From NCBI GenBank assembly GCA_020848015.1, contig JADLBA010000104.1:1-9194 (forward strand): DNA of 9,194 nucleotides, read 5' to 3'. This stretch comes from Crocinitomicaceae bacterium (GTDB lineage: Bacteria; Bacteroidota; Bacteroidia; Flavobacteriales_D; Sanyastnellaceae). A model generated the notes under the pieces. The model searched no databases and was not told the origin of the DNA. It saw only the letters and a list, made by a program, of their open reading frames with translations. Positions 1 through 8,200 of this stretch are shown piece after piece. Every line of letters starts with the position of its first letter. Position 1 is the first letter of the stretch. The translations under genes were made by a program, and so were the position numbers.

Positions 1-1685
1 CACACTTCTCCATCAAGGTCTTCCTGAATACAAAAAACATCTTTGCTCGGAAGTCCTCCCTCACCATCTTCGTCAGTCAGTAGTTTGAAGTTATCGTCGC
101 TCTGTATTCCAATGGTTCCGTTGTGATCCAGGACGAGAATTCCCTTACCCGGAACCACAGCCCAAATCTGATTGAACTGGGTTGCGTACATATCACCGAT
201 CTTATCGGTCTCATTCAGCAGAGGGGAAAAGCCGAAGGCGTAAAAATTATTTCCTGATCGCACGTGCAGATGGTGTTCTGCATAGCTGTTGCCAATCCAT
301 AGATTCCCGTAGAGATCATAAGCGAGCCCGGCAACTCCGGTCCATCCGGGAGCCCAGTCGTATCCGGCTTCTTCCAGCGTGTTGTCGCCCGTCTGAGAAT
401 TGTAAATGCGGATAGAGCCGTCGCTTTGTTTTTCGACTAAACCTTCATCCCACGAACCAAAGGAAACACGTGAATTATTGTTAGGGTCAATAGCTACTGT
501 CATCATATCATTGATGCCTTCTGTATCGTTGATGCCGTTTCCCGGATTGATAGTAACCCACTGTTCGTTGACAAATCCGGAGAGCGGAGCCTTATGCCAG
601 GTGTTGCCCCAGGAATCATTGACTCCACCGTGAGCAATCCAAAAATTTTTGTTGTAGGCGCTGAGCCTTCTGACTGCTGCTTCTGCCGGCCCCTGCGGGC
701 GAACTATCAACTTTGCCCCATCGTTTTTTCGCCATAACAACCCTCCTTTATCATCCGCTGCCCATACACCACCATAAAGATCAACTACTGCGTTATTGCA
801 ATTAACAACAACCCCCTGATGCGTGGTTTCGTTTACGTTCATAAAGAGGTCGTTATGGAAGATCATGTATGAACCCGAACCGGCGAGTGTGAGCCATCCG
901 CCGCCGCACCACATATTGTTGTAGAACATTCCGTCGTACTGGGCAAAAACTTCCCAATTGCCACCGCTCACAGGCCTTTTATAGATGATGTCCTGCGTTT
1001 CTCCAGCAATATTGATGAAGAGATAGTCAACGAAAAACTCGATTTCTTTGACTGCGCCCATGGAGGGAAGGCCGGCATAGTCAGACCAGTTTTGATAGTT
1101 TGAGAGAAAACTGTTGGAAAGGTCAGCTACTTTTATTCCATTGTCAGTAGCGGCATAGATCCTATTGTCAAAAATAGCCACGTCGTTCACCTTTACCTGG
1201 CTTCCTCCCGAACCGATAATATAGGTAGATTTAATTTCCATTTTTTCAAGATCGAGCACTACAATGCCTATACCGGTACTCAGATAGACTTTATCACCAT
1301 AGGGAAGTATATCGTAAATTCTCTTGTCTCCGATCAGGCTGCTGATCTTGATATCAGGGATATTGATTTGATATCCGTCGAACAGAATATCAAGGTTCCC
1401 ATTCTGGTACCCGACAATTACTGACCGGTGATTCTGATCGTATTCTATCGAACTGATACCCACATCGGATAGCCGGTTGATCTTAGAGATACGTTGAAGG
1501 TCGCTCTCGAACGGGTTGTAAAAAAACATGGAGTAAGGAGTAGCGCAGTAGATATATCCCTGCTCGGTTACACAGACATCTATTGTCTGGCCATAAGGCA
1601 AATGATCGCGCCAGGTACCGGTACTGAATTGTGCAATAACACAGTGAGCGAGAGAGAAAAAAATAAAAAATAAAATGTATTTCAT
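1..1685 (-). CDS. porZ: PorZ, type IX secretion system beta-propeller protein (C-terminus beyond window)
   Basis: This reading frame is open for 561 codons from the ATG at 1685 to the window edge. PorZ is known as part of the T9SS attachment complex (with PorU, PorV and PorQ), which joins exported cargo to the outer surface. Residues 1-19 (MKYILFFIFFSLAHCVIAQ) form a signal peptide, probably cleaved near A18/Q19. The mature N-terminus has the family signature TGTWRDHLPY, followed by YIYCAT and the strongly conserved KINRLSDVG about residues 62-70. Further typical PorZ propeller motifs are GSWDEGLVE (about 409), GLAYDLYGNLWIGNS (about 460) and LPSKDVFCIQEDLDGEV at the edge. Known PorZ proteins have two beta-propellers and a C-terminal beta-sandwich of about 780 residues in all, so roughly the last 200 residues are missing. 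The ATG at 1701 is in another frame and has no signal peptide, so 1685 is preferred. No Shine-Dalgarno is seen. Family assignment is from recalled motifs, and I am confident in it. Confidence 0.9.
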   Translation of the reverse strand, partial: MKYILFFIFFSLAHCVIAQFSTGTWRDHLPYGQTIDVCVTEQGYIYCATPYSMFFYNPFESDLQRISKINRLSDVGISSIEYDQNHRSVIVGYQNGNLDILFDGYQINIPDIKISSLIGDKRIYDILPYGDKVYLSTGIGIVVLDLEKMEIKSTYIIGSGGSQVKVNDVAIFDNRIYAATDNGIKVADLSNSFLSNYQNWSDYAGLPSMGAVKEIEFFVDYLFINIAGETQDIIYKRPVSGGNWEVFAQYDGMFYNNMWCGGGWLTLAGSGSYMIFHNDLFMNVNETTHQGVVVNCNNAVVDLYGGVWAADDKGGLLWRKNDGAKLIVRPQGPAEAAVRRLSAYNKNFWIAHGGVNDSWGNTWHKAPLSGFVNEQWVTINPGNGINDTEGINDMMTVAIDPNNNSRVSFGSWDEGLVEKQSDGSIRIYNSQTGDNTLEEAGYDWAPGWTGVAGLAYDLYGNLWIGNSYAEHHLHVRSGNNFYAFGFSPLLNETDKIGDMYATQFNQIWAVVPGKGILVLDHNGTIGIQSDDNFKLLTDEDGEGGLPSKDVFCIQEDLDGEV

Positions 1686-1906
1686 CAGGGCAGTAATGCA
1701 TTAACTACAAAGTACACATAAAAATTATTGGCTCCATTCAATAAAGGGGGGGCAACAATAATAATTTTTGATTTCAAAAAATCAGGTAACGTTGAAAAAG
1801 CAAAAATGGTGTGAAAGTACGTTCAAAAGAAGATGCATTTTGAGATAACTATCAGAGGTGAAATTATTTGCTCCCTTGATTATTTATGAAGTATGAAGGT
1901 GACAGA

Positions 1907-1920
1907 ATCATTGCAATGAT
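1907..1920. repeat. Perfect 14-bp palindrome ATCATTGCAATGAT
   Basis: The two 7-base arms ATCATTG and CAATGAT are exact reverse complements with no spacer. Reading from 1905, GAATCATTG also matches, in inverted orientation, the nine bases at 2611-2619 just outside and within the proposed IS right end. It could be an operator-like site, part of a decayed IS terminus, or chance in AT-rich DNA. Confidence 0.4.
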
Positions 1921-2151
1921 AAACGTTCACCGAATCTTCTATTTCACGGAATTTTACTTTTATGATATGGCTTCCACATGGACGAGGCTTATTGGATTAA
2001 AAAAATACCCGTATAGGGCGATGAACAGCAGAATATTTGTTGCCGGAGGAATTAGCTATTATTTCTATTTCGGTTGAGTACATTGAAGGAAAAATCTGGA
2101 GAGGAGCCTATTCACAAAAGGGCATTTTAAACAGAAATCTCTCTACAAATA

Positions 2152-2165
2152 TTTCCCGCGGGAAA
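2152..2165. repeat. Perfect 14-bp GC-core palindrome TTTCCCGCGGGAAA
   Basis: This is an exact self-complementary 14-mer with a CCCGCGGG core inside strongly AT-rich sequence, about 70 bp before the transposase similarity starts. The GC-rich core stands out against its surroundings. Its function is not known; a protein-binding site or an IS relic are both possible. Confidence 0.4.
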
Positions 2166-2220
2166 AAATTGAAAGTAAAATGCAGATCGAAAATACTTTG
2201 TAAAGAAATCTTATGTTTTT

Positions 2221-2523
2221 CCATACAAAACACGGTGGATGATCGAATTGCTTTTCAAGCAAATCAAACAAAGCTTTCCTCTCCAGTATTTCTGGAGCGA
2301 ATCTGAGAATGTGGTAAAAATCCAAGTTTATATGGTGCTGATCGCACAGTTACTAATGGCCGTGCTAAGAAAGAAGTCGCAACCCAAAAAGTCATTCGTC
2401 TATGTGACCACCACCATTCGCCTGCACCTAGTGAACCATGCGAATATTTACGAATTTATTCAGAATGCCAGAAAGGCTTGGACAAAGGCTCACCCGCCCT
2501 CCGACATTTTCAACACAGCCTAA
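2221..2523 (+). pseudogene. IS4-family transposase, C-terminal fragment (first copy)
   Basis: The frame carries about 100 residues matching the C-terminal end of IS4-family DDE transposases of the type common in Bacteroidota. The signature Y(2)R(3)E(6)K is complete in YKTRWMIELLFKQIK (from 2224), where E is the third catalytic acid. It continues with the family-typical FPLQYF, IQVYMVLIAQLL and IRLHLVN, and ends at TAA 2521-2523. The two catalytic aspartates and the DNA-binding N-terminus, about 280 residues in a full protein, are absent. An in-frame TGA and TAA lie upstream at 2170-2178, so this is a 5'-truncated remnant and cannot be active. Any ATG start inside it (for example 2239) would cut through the signature. 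It shares about half its residues with the second fragment at 4288-4608 over the best-aligned 41 positions, so it comes from a related but different element. Confidence 0.85.
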
Positions 2524-2594
2524 AATTAAATTCGGAATTTTTATAACTCAATGTCATCAAAGCCAGGTGGAAGGGGTATATTCGTGAATACCCA

Positions 2595-2617
2595 ATTTTA
2601 GTTGGACAACAATGATT
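2595..2617 (+). repeat. Probable right end of the first IS4 remnant
   Basis: This 23-base segment lies 71 bp after the transposase stop. It aligns with the segment at a similar place after the second transposase fragment (4203-4227, minus strand), with 19 of 23 columns identical and one gap; the shared core is GGACAA. The matching position after two related transposase genes is what suggests a terminal inverted repeat. No left-end partner was found with confidence. Confidence 0.5.
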
Positions 2618-3021
2618 CAATATAATTATGATTTTCCCACCTAATTTTGTTAAATAAAAGAATTTTGGAAGCTACAAAGGCGATTGAAAAAGGATGTGCG
2701 GATCGTTGATAAAGTATTTTATAACTCGTGATATTGGTTGACTCTTTAATTTTTTCACCAATTGCAGCAATAATTATTTCTATCTATAAAAAAAGATGTT
2801 TACAGGAAGAATAGACACCCGTTCTTCTTTTTCATTCAGGACTAAAGCAGCTACCTGATGAGTGAGTGTAATAACTTAATGGCTTGTGTAATGAATTTTC
2901 TGATGCAGAGAGGTGCAATCTCACTGTTTACAATGGAACACTTGCTGGCACGATTGACCTGGATAGCTGCTAAGAAAATTCGAACGCTCCCTTTGAAAAA
3001 TAGTTTTTAAATATTTTGATT
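2618..3021. other. Intergenic region without a supported gene
   Basis: This is AT-rich sequence between the first IS remnant and the hairpins behind thiL. The only open frame of note is 50 codons on the plus strand (2858-3010, ATG to TAA) with no ribosome binding site and no recognised relatives; I do not call it a gene. A loose inverted repeat GAAGAA/TTCTTC with a 10-base loop lies near 2805-2828. Confidence 0.6.
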
Positions 3022-3040
3022 TTCTGGGGTATGCCCAGAA
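3022..3040. terminator. Perfect 7-bp hairpin downstream of thiL (distal)
   Basis: TTCTGGG (3022-3028) and CCCAGAA (3034-3040) pair perfectly around a 5-base loop. It lies 33 bp after the thiL stop on the minus strand. No clear U-tract follows on the minus strand, so intrinsic termination is uncertain; it could instead protect the mRNA 3' end. Confidence 0.4.
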
Positions 3041-3049
3041 GCAAAGTAA

Positions 3050-3066
3050 ACGGCAAAGTCTGCCGT
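3050..3066 (-). terminator. Perfect 6-bp hairpin 7 bases after the thiL stop (proximal)
   Basis: ACGGCA (3050-3055) and TGCCGT (3061-3066) pair around a 5-base loop. On the minus strand it is followed by TTACTTTGCTT, a weak T-rich tract. Its place directly behind thiL makes a terminator or 3'-end stabiliser the likeliest role. It stands in tandem with the hairpin at 3022-3040. Confidence 0.5.
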
Positions 3067-3072
3067 GAACAA

Positions 3073-4122
3073 TTAGCCGCCGGAGTCGTTATGGAATGCA
3101 TTCCATCCCTGAGCAGTAAGAGGTATGAGGGTTCCGCTGCGCGTCACTAAATTGCAACCGGATTCCTGTAGGGTGATGTGTCCGATGACTGTGAGGCTTG
3201 GGTTGCCCTTCATTTTTTCGTAATCGCTTTGCCGGATGGTGAAGAGGAGTTCATAATCTTCACCACCACTGAGGGCAACAGTTGTCGGGTCTAGTCCGAA
3301 ATCCATCGCCGCCTTGATCGTTCCGGGATCTATGGGAATCTTGTCTTCGTAAAGATCACAACCGACGAGGCTTTGATCGGCGATGTGCAGTATTTCTGAA
3401 GCGAGACCATCGGAAATATCAATCATCGCGGTGGGTTTTATATCGAGCCGTTGCAGTAATTCAATGATATCTTTTCTTGCCTCAGGTTTCAATTGACGCT
3501 CAAGAATATAGTCAAAGCCTGCCAGGTCTGGTTGTGCCTGCGGGTTGGCCCGGAATACTTCTTTTTCTCTTTCGAGTACCTGAAGTCCCATATATGCGCT
3601 TCCGAGGTCGCCGGAAACTACCAGCAAATCGTGTTCTCGTGCCCCTGCACGGGTTACAATACGGTTTTCAGCAGCCATCCCTATGGCTGTGATGCTGAGA
3701 ACGAGACCTGACCGTGAAGAGGTAGTGTCGCCGCCCACCAGATCCACCCCATACCAGTCGCAGGCTTTCTGAATTCCCGAATACAACTCTTCCAGTGCTT
3801 CGAGTGAAAACCGATTGCTGACAGCTAAAGAAACCGTTAGCTGCGTAGGGATCGCATTCATTGCATACACATCGCTCAGATTCACCACGATGCTTTTATA
3901 CCCCAAGTGCTTTAGGGGGGTGTATATCAGGTCGAAATGAACCCCTTCTACAAGCATATCGGTTGTCACTACTACATGATCTCTCTTTTCTGGAGCAATG
4001 ATGGCGGCATCGTCGCCGACTCCCCTTACTGTCGTGGGGTGTTTTGGAACAAAGTATTGTGTGAGGTGTTTGATGAGACCAAACTCACCGAGAGTTTCCA
4101 GTTCAGTTCTGTTTTGCTGCAT
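3073..4122 (-). CDS. thiL: Thiamine-monophosphate kinase
   Basis: ThiL phosphorylates thiamine monophosphate with ATP to give thiamine diphosphate, the active cofactor, in the cytoplasm; it is the last step of thiamine synthesis. The 349-residue protein is complete and of normal family length. Visible motifs in order are GVGDDAA (34-40), TTDMLVEGVHFD (53-64), NLSDVYAMNA (81-90), GGDTTSS (130-136), SGDLGSA (170-176), MIDISDGL (233-240) and SGGEDYELL (285-293). The acidic clusters among these bind magnesium and ATP in the AIRS/PurM-like fold. A frame extension to a TTG at 4143 is possible, but the ATG at 4122 gives the usual beginning (short lead, then RTELETLGEFGLIKHL) and is preferred. The gene stands alone: both sides carry non-coding DNA and IS remnants, so no operon is visible. 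The IS right end lies about 80 bp upstream, so the promoter must fit in that gap or lie within IS-derived sequence. Confidence 0.97.
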   Translation of the reverse strand: MQQNRTELETLGEFGLIKHLTQYFVPKHPTTVRGVGDDAAIIAPEKRDHVVVTTDMLVEGVHFDLIYTPLKHLGYKSIVVNLSDVYAMNAIPTQLTVSLAVSNRFSLEALEELYSGIQKACDWYGVDLVGGDTTSSRSGLVLSITAIGMAAENRIVTRAGAREHDLLVVSGDLGSAYMGLQVLEREKEVFRANPQAQPDLAGFDYILERQLKPEARKDIIELLQRLDIKPTAMIDISDGLASEILHIADQSLVGCDLYEDKIPIDPGTIKAAMDFGLDPTTVALSGGEDYELLFTIRQSDYEKMKGNPSLTVIGHITLQESGCNLVTRSGTLIPLTAQGWNAFHNDSGG

Positions 4123-4202
4123 TGTGTGCAATTCGTGGTACAAAAATGAGGTAAATTAAGAATTCCACATCAATTCTTCCTCATCGTGCATAAAGCAAAG
4201 AA

Positions 4203-4227
4203 CAAAATCAGTTTTGTCCGACAAAAT
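4203..4227 (-). repeat. Probable right end of the second IS4 remnant, with internal palindrome
   Basis: On the minus strand this segment lies about 60 bp after the stop of the second transposase fragment and aligns with 2595-2617 (19 of 23 columns). It contains the near-perfect palindrome TTTTGTC-C-GACAAAA at 4212-4226. By analogy with IS4-family elements this is probably the right terminal inverted repeat; no left copy is seen upstream of the fragment. It faces thiL. Confidence 0.5.
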
Positions 4228-4287
4228 AAAATAATTGGAAATGGCTGATAATTCGTCATAGTGCTTTTTATTTTGAAAAGCAGGGGG

Positions 4288-4608
4288 CTATGCCGAACTG
4301 AACTGGTTTGGCAATGGAGATATATTTTTTCGCTGTCTTTGGTAGGTATTTAACAAGCTTGCCAAGCTGATGTAATTGAATAAATGCAACCTCAGCACAG
4401 TAACGAACACACTAAAGGCCACTTTAGAGCGGTGCTGGTAGTGAATAGCACTCAATAACAATAGGGCAATTAAAGCGCACCATATCTGTATTTCAACAGC
4501 ATTTTGGTTATCCCCTACAAAGTATTTCAACGGAAAATTTTGCTTTAGCTTTTTAAAGAACAATTCTACCTTCCATCGGTATTTATATAAATGCAATGGT
4601 AGCAGCCT
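4288..4608 (-). pseudogene. IS4-family transposase, C-terminal fragment (second copy)
   Basis: About 105 residues of an IS4-family transposase C-terminus are readable up to the TAG at 4288-4290. The Y(2)R(3)E(6)K signature is complete in YKYRWKVELFFKKLK, followed by QNFPLKYFVGDNQNAVEIQI, which is typical of a Bacteroidota IS4 subgroup. The frame is closed upstream by a TAG at 4609-4611 and has no ATG; the first possible start is a TTG at 4596, inside the conserved block. The N-terminal domain and both catalytic aspartates are missing, so this is a 5'-truncated relic. It is convergent with the first fragment (2221-2523), and both point towards thiL. At the DNA level the two differ clearly, so they are not a recent duplication. 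Confidence 0.85.
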
Positions 4609-5251
4609 CTAATTCAACGTTTATTTTTGATACAAATCTTCCTAAACAGCTTTGAATATACTGGCTGGGGGTCTATTGTTCACGTCGCTGAGGATACTGC
4701 GGGGTGGCACATAGCTAATGTCTAAATGGTTAAGCTTCCCTTGAGCAATACCGGGGCAAAGCATACTGAACCCCAAACACGCATAAGTCGAATAATTTAT
4801 TCACTATTTTTTGTGTCGCCAAACTGTTTCTTTGCCTCAAAAAAAAAATAGAGCGCCGTGTATTTTGAGGATAATGGGAATACTGTACTGGGACTAAAAA
4901 CGAGGTAATATGGGAGAGTTGCATAAAGACCATACCTGAATTGAACCCGCGCCCTACCCAGAAAAACAAAGTTGATTATGGGAAAGCTAAATACCCTAAA
5001 AACATTGTTTTACCGATAGAAATCCGACGTTTAACCAACCCTGCTATACCTTATTTTGATACATTTGCAGTAATCGGGCGATAAACAACACAGGGGGAAA
5101 AACCATTGTTTAATGCAGCGATTAGATTACCAGAATTCTAAAACCATGAGGCTATGAACGCGATGTTTCACATTATATCTTCTTATCTTCATCATCCATC
5201 CATAAAACGAGGTTTTTTCTATTTATACTTATTTACCAAAATTGAATTACC
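4609..5251. other. AT-rich intergenic region upstream of the surface-protein gene
   Basis: This 643-bp stretch lies between the broken end of the second transposase and the large surface gene, and should hold the latter's promoter and leader. An 80-codon open frame on the minus strand (4730-4969) has no recognisable product and I do not call it. A run of ten A lies at 4839-4848. No left IS end, tRNA or riboswitch could be recognised. Confidence 0.6.
5060..5067 (+). promoter_or_regulatory. Candidate Bacteroidota -7 box TACATTTG
   Basis: The sequence fits the known Bacteroidota -7 consensus TAnnTTTG exactly. It would give a leader of about 180 bases before the ATG at 5252. No TTTG -33 box stands at the usual spacing (about 19-21 bases upstream), so the call is weak. 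Confidence 0.25.
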
Positions 5252-8200
5252 ATGAAGCAAACTCTTACGCATTCTGTCAGAATCATCGCTCTTATTGCGT
5301 TGATTTCAACATTCGGCCTGTACTGTTTTCCCGGCGCATCAAAGAGTTGGGGGCAGATCATTTCGATGACGACTACCGGATCGAATGCCCAAGATTTCAA
5401 CACGCTGGCAATGAGTGGTACCGGTATTACTTGGGCAGATAATTCGACGATTCCCTCATGGTATGCCTCACGCACCACTTACAATGCCGGCACCGGATCG
5501 TCAAACACCGGCGCACTGTACAGTTTTGGCTCTGTCTCAGCATCAGACAGGGCGCTGGGATCGGTCAATACCAACGGTACCGGCGCAATTGCCTACGGTA
5601 TTCAATTACAAAACAACTCCGGCAGTGCTATTACCGATATGACGGTTGCCTATACCGGGGAGCAATGGCGAAAAGAATCCAATACAACACAGGATCAGAT
5701 TCTGTTTTATTACAAGGTTTTTTCTTCTGCAGAAACCTCGGTAACTAATGCCGTTGACGGATCATGGACCGCTATCACAAGCCTGACCTTCAATGCTCCA
5801 ATTGCCTCTGGGGCATCCGCAACAGCATTAGACGGAAATGCCGTTGCCAACAAAATTGTTTTCTCAGCCCAAGCTATGACCGGCCTTTCTATACCGGACG
5901 GCCAATATGTAATGTTTAAATGGATTGATCAGAACATTACAGGTTCCGATCACGGGCCCTCGATTGACGACGTTACCGTAGCCTGGACAGCGGCTCCGAG
6001 TTCTCCTCCCACAATAACCTCACTTAGTGGTACCAGCGGTTGTGAGGGAACTTCCATTACCATTACGGGAACTAATTTCGCCGGCGTTGTAGCGGCAGAT
6101 GTAGAGGTTGGCGGAGTGGCTGTGAGTTCCATTTCGTCTAACTCAGGGACAGAGATCGTTGCAATACTCGGCGGTGCTGCCTCCGGAGTAGTAACCGTCA
6201 CCAACGATGCAGGCACAGGAACAAGTGATGATTCTTTTACAGTGTATGCTGCTCCGGGTGCCCCCACAGTAGTCAATCCTACCTCTCCGGTTTCTATTTG
6301 CGCCGGTCAAAGCATTGACTTCAACGCGACCTCTCCCGGCAATACGATCAACTGGTATAGCCAGGCATCCGGCGGCACTACAGTCGGAAGTTCTGCCAGC
6401 GGTGGTGATTTCAGCTATATTGTTCCTTCAGACAATACCTATTATGCGGAAGCCGAAACTGCACAGGGTTGTAAAAGTTTAACCCGTTCCGCAACGGGCG
6501 CTATAACGTTGAATAATGTACCGGGCAATGCAACTACTCCTTCTCCTACTAACAGTGCTACGGGTATATGTTATAGTGGTACAGGTGCTGTTTCTTCCAT
6601 CAGTTGGGCCAGCGTGTCCGGGGCACTTTCTTACGATGTTTATTTTGGTGAAGGAGGAACGCCCCCTGGGTCAGTGACTTCCAATGTCGGAGCCACTTCC
6701 TACTCCACGGGAGCACTTGCGCAGAATACACAATACTCTTGGAAAATCGTTCCTAAAAATGCCTGCGGCGATGCCATTGGAGCTAGTGCGTGGACATTCA
6801 CTACTGCGACTACGCCGTGCTTCTGTACGCCAACATATAGCAACAGCGGCTCTGGCGATTTTGCTACACAGGTATCACTCGAAACATTGCTTCAAAATAC
6901 AGCGAGCAATCCGCCGCCTCACTATGTCAATTACACCACTACACAGAATGCTATTCCCGATCTTGGGAGAATGCTAAGCTACAATCTCAATCTGGTTTCT
7001 TCGTATGATGTCAACCAATACAATGGAGTGTGGGTGGACTTTAATGGCGATGCCGATTTTTCGGCAACAGAATTTTTCACTTCCAATACAAATGCTGGGT
7101 CTAATGGAAGCGCGACAGTGGTCATCTCCGTTCCCTTTGATGCAGTGCTGGGGAATGTGCGCATGAGGGTACGCGCCGGCGATGATGTGCAGCCGCTTTC
7201 CTCTCAGGCTTGCGGAGCGAGTTCTTCCAATTATGGAAATGCACAGGACTACGTGGTAAATATCGTTATACCGGGGCCCACATTGTTTACTTCGCCTACA
7301 TCGCTCGCTTTTGAAAATGTTCCTTCGGGTAATACTTCAGCAGAAATGAGTTTCGATCTTTCGGCTATTTCCCTTTCGCCCGCAGACGGAGATATTACCG
7401 TCACGCCCCCCTCTAATTATGAAGTTTCTCTTACATCGGGCAGTGGGTTCAGTGCAAGTTCGATTACGGTTCCTTATTCAGGCGGTGAATTGAACAGTAC
7501 GCCGGTCTTTGTGCGGTTCAAGCCAACAGCACCTGACACAGATTACAATGGAAACATTCAATGCTCCGGCGGCGGTGCCTCAACAGACAACGTTGCAGTG
7601 AGTGGAAATTCACTGGTACTTTCTTACGTACTCTTTGACAATTTTAACCGTACTGACGGAAATACTGTGGGTGTACCTACCCTGGTGAGCAGTGGAGGTG
7701 GTAGTACTGCATGGACTGAAACACAACTATTGACAGAGGATTTCCGTGCGAGAATAGAGGGCAATGCGTTGCGATTGGCCGGCTGCGATGTGGGTGAAAG
7801 CGGCTCTACCGGCAGCACCGGCAGTGAATCCGTTTATTTTGATGTTTCAGATCGCTACGCCACCAACTTTTCGGAAGCCCCCGGCGACCTTACCTGGGCT
7901 TTCAATATGCACACCAACAACGCTACCCCTTCGGGTTTTGGTTCTAACACCTATGGAATCGCAATGATTCTCGGATGCGATGAAAGTGATTTCAGATCAG
8001 CAAACGCTGATGGTTACGCTGTGGTTATTGGCAATAGTGGCTCTCCTGATCGTGTAAGACTGGTTTATTTTACCGGTGGGCTTACGCTAAATTCCCATGT
8101 TTTCGATATTACAGAATCTACATTAGCAAATGATCTTTACTTCAGCGTAAGAGTCACCTATAACTCGTGTACTAATCTATGGTCTTTAGAAGTAAGAGAT

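Larger units (their letters stand above)
1686..2220. other. AT-rich intergenic region upstream of porZ
   Basis: This 535-bp stretch holds the 5' region of porZ and leads into the transposase remnant. I found no gene I can support. Two short open frames on the plus strand (1886-2077 and 2037-2306) overlap each other and match nothing I recognise. Visible structure is a run of seven G at 1746-1752, about 60 bp before the porZ start, and the two palindromes listed separately. No clear Bacteroidota promoter (TTTG then TAnnTTTG at normal spacing) could be placed for porZ. The stretch may contain decayed insertion-sequence DNA, since it leads straight into a 5'-truncated transposase. Confidence 0.6.

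Noticed and set aside
1628..1685. Possible lipobox LAHC in the PorZ signal peptide
   Set aside because: Histidine before the cysteine does not fit the lipobox; a standard signal peptidase I site VIA-Q follows four residues later.
1483..1701. 72-codon minus-strand frame starting at ATG 1701
   Set aside because: It is out of frame with porZ, whose start at 1685 gives a signal peptide and the conserved PorZ N-terminus.
2037..2306. Plus-strand frame with LPEELAIIS, resembling the PEEIALIY stretch before the YREK motif of IS4 transposases
   Set aside because: Only about nine residues look similar, the following sequence diverges, and the frame differs from the clear fragment at 2221-2523. It may be a decayed piece, but this cannot be supported.
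3477..3711. Plus-strand frames of 71-72 codons within thiL
   Set aside because: They are antisense shadows of a gene with full family motifs.
4930..4965. tRNA-like T-arm (GGGTTCAATTC on the minus strand)
   Set aside because: The T-stem does not pair beyond one base and no acceptor stem, anticodon arm or D-arm is found.
4730..4969. 80-codon minus-strand frame
   Set aside because: There is no recognisable family, low-complexity composition and no start context.
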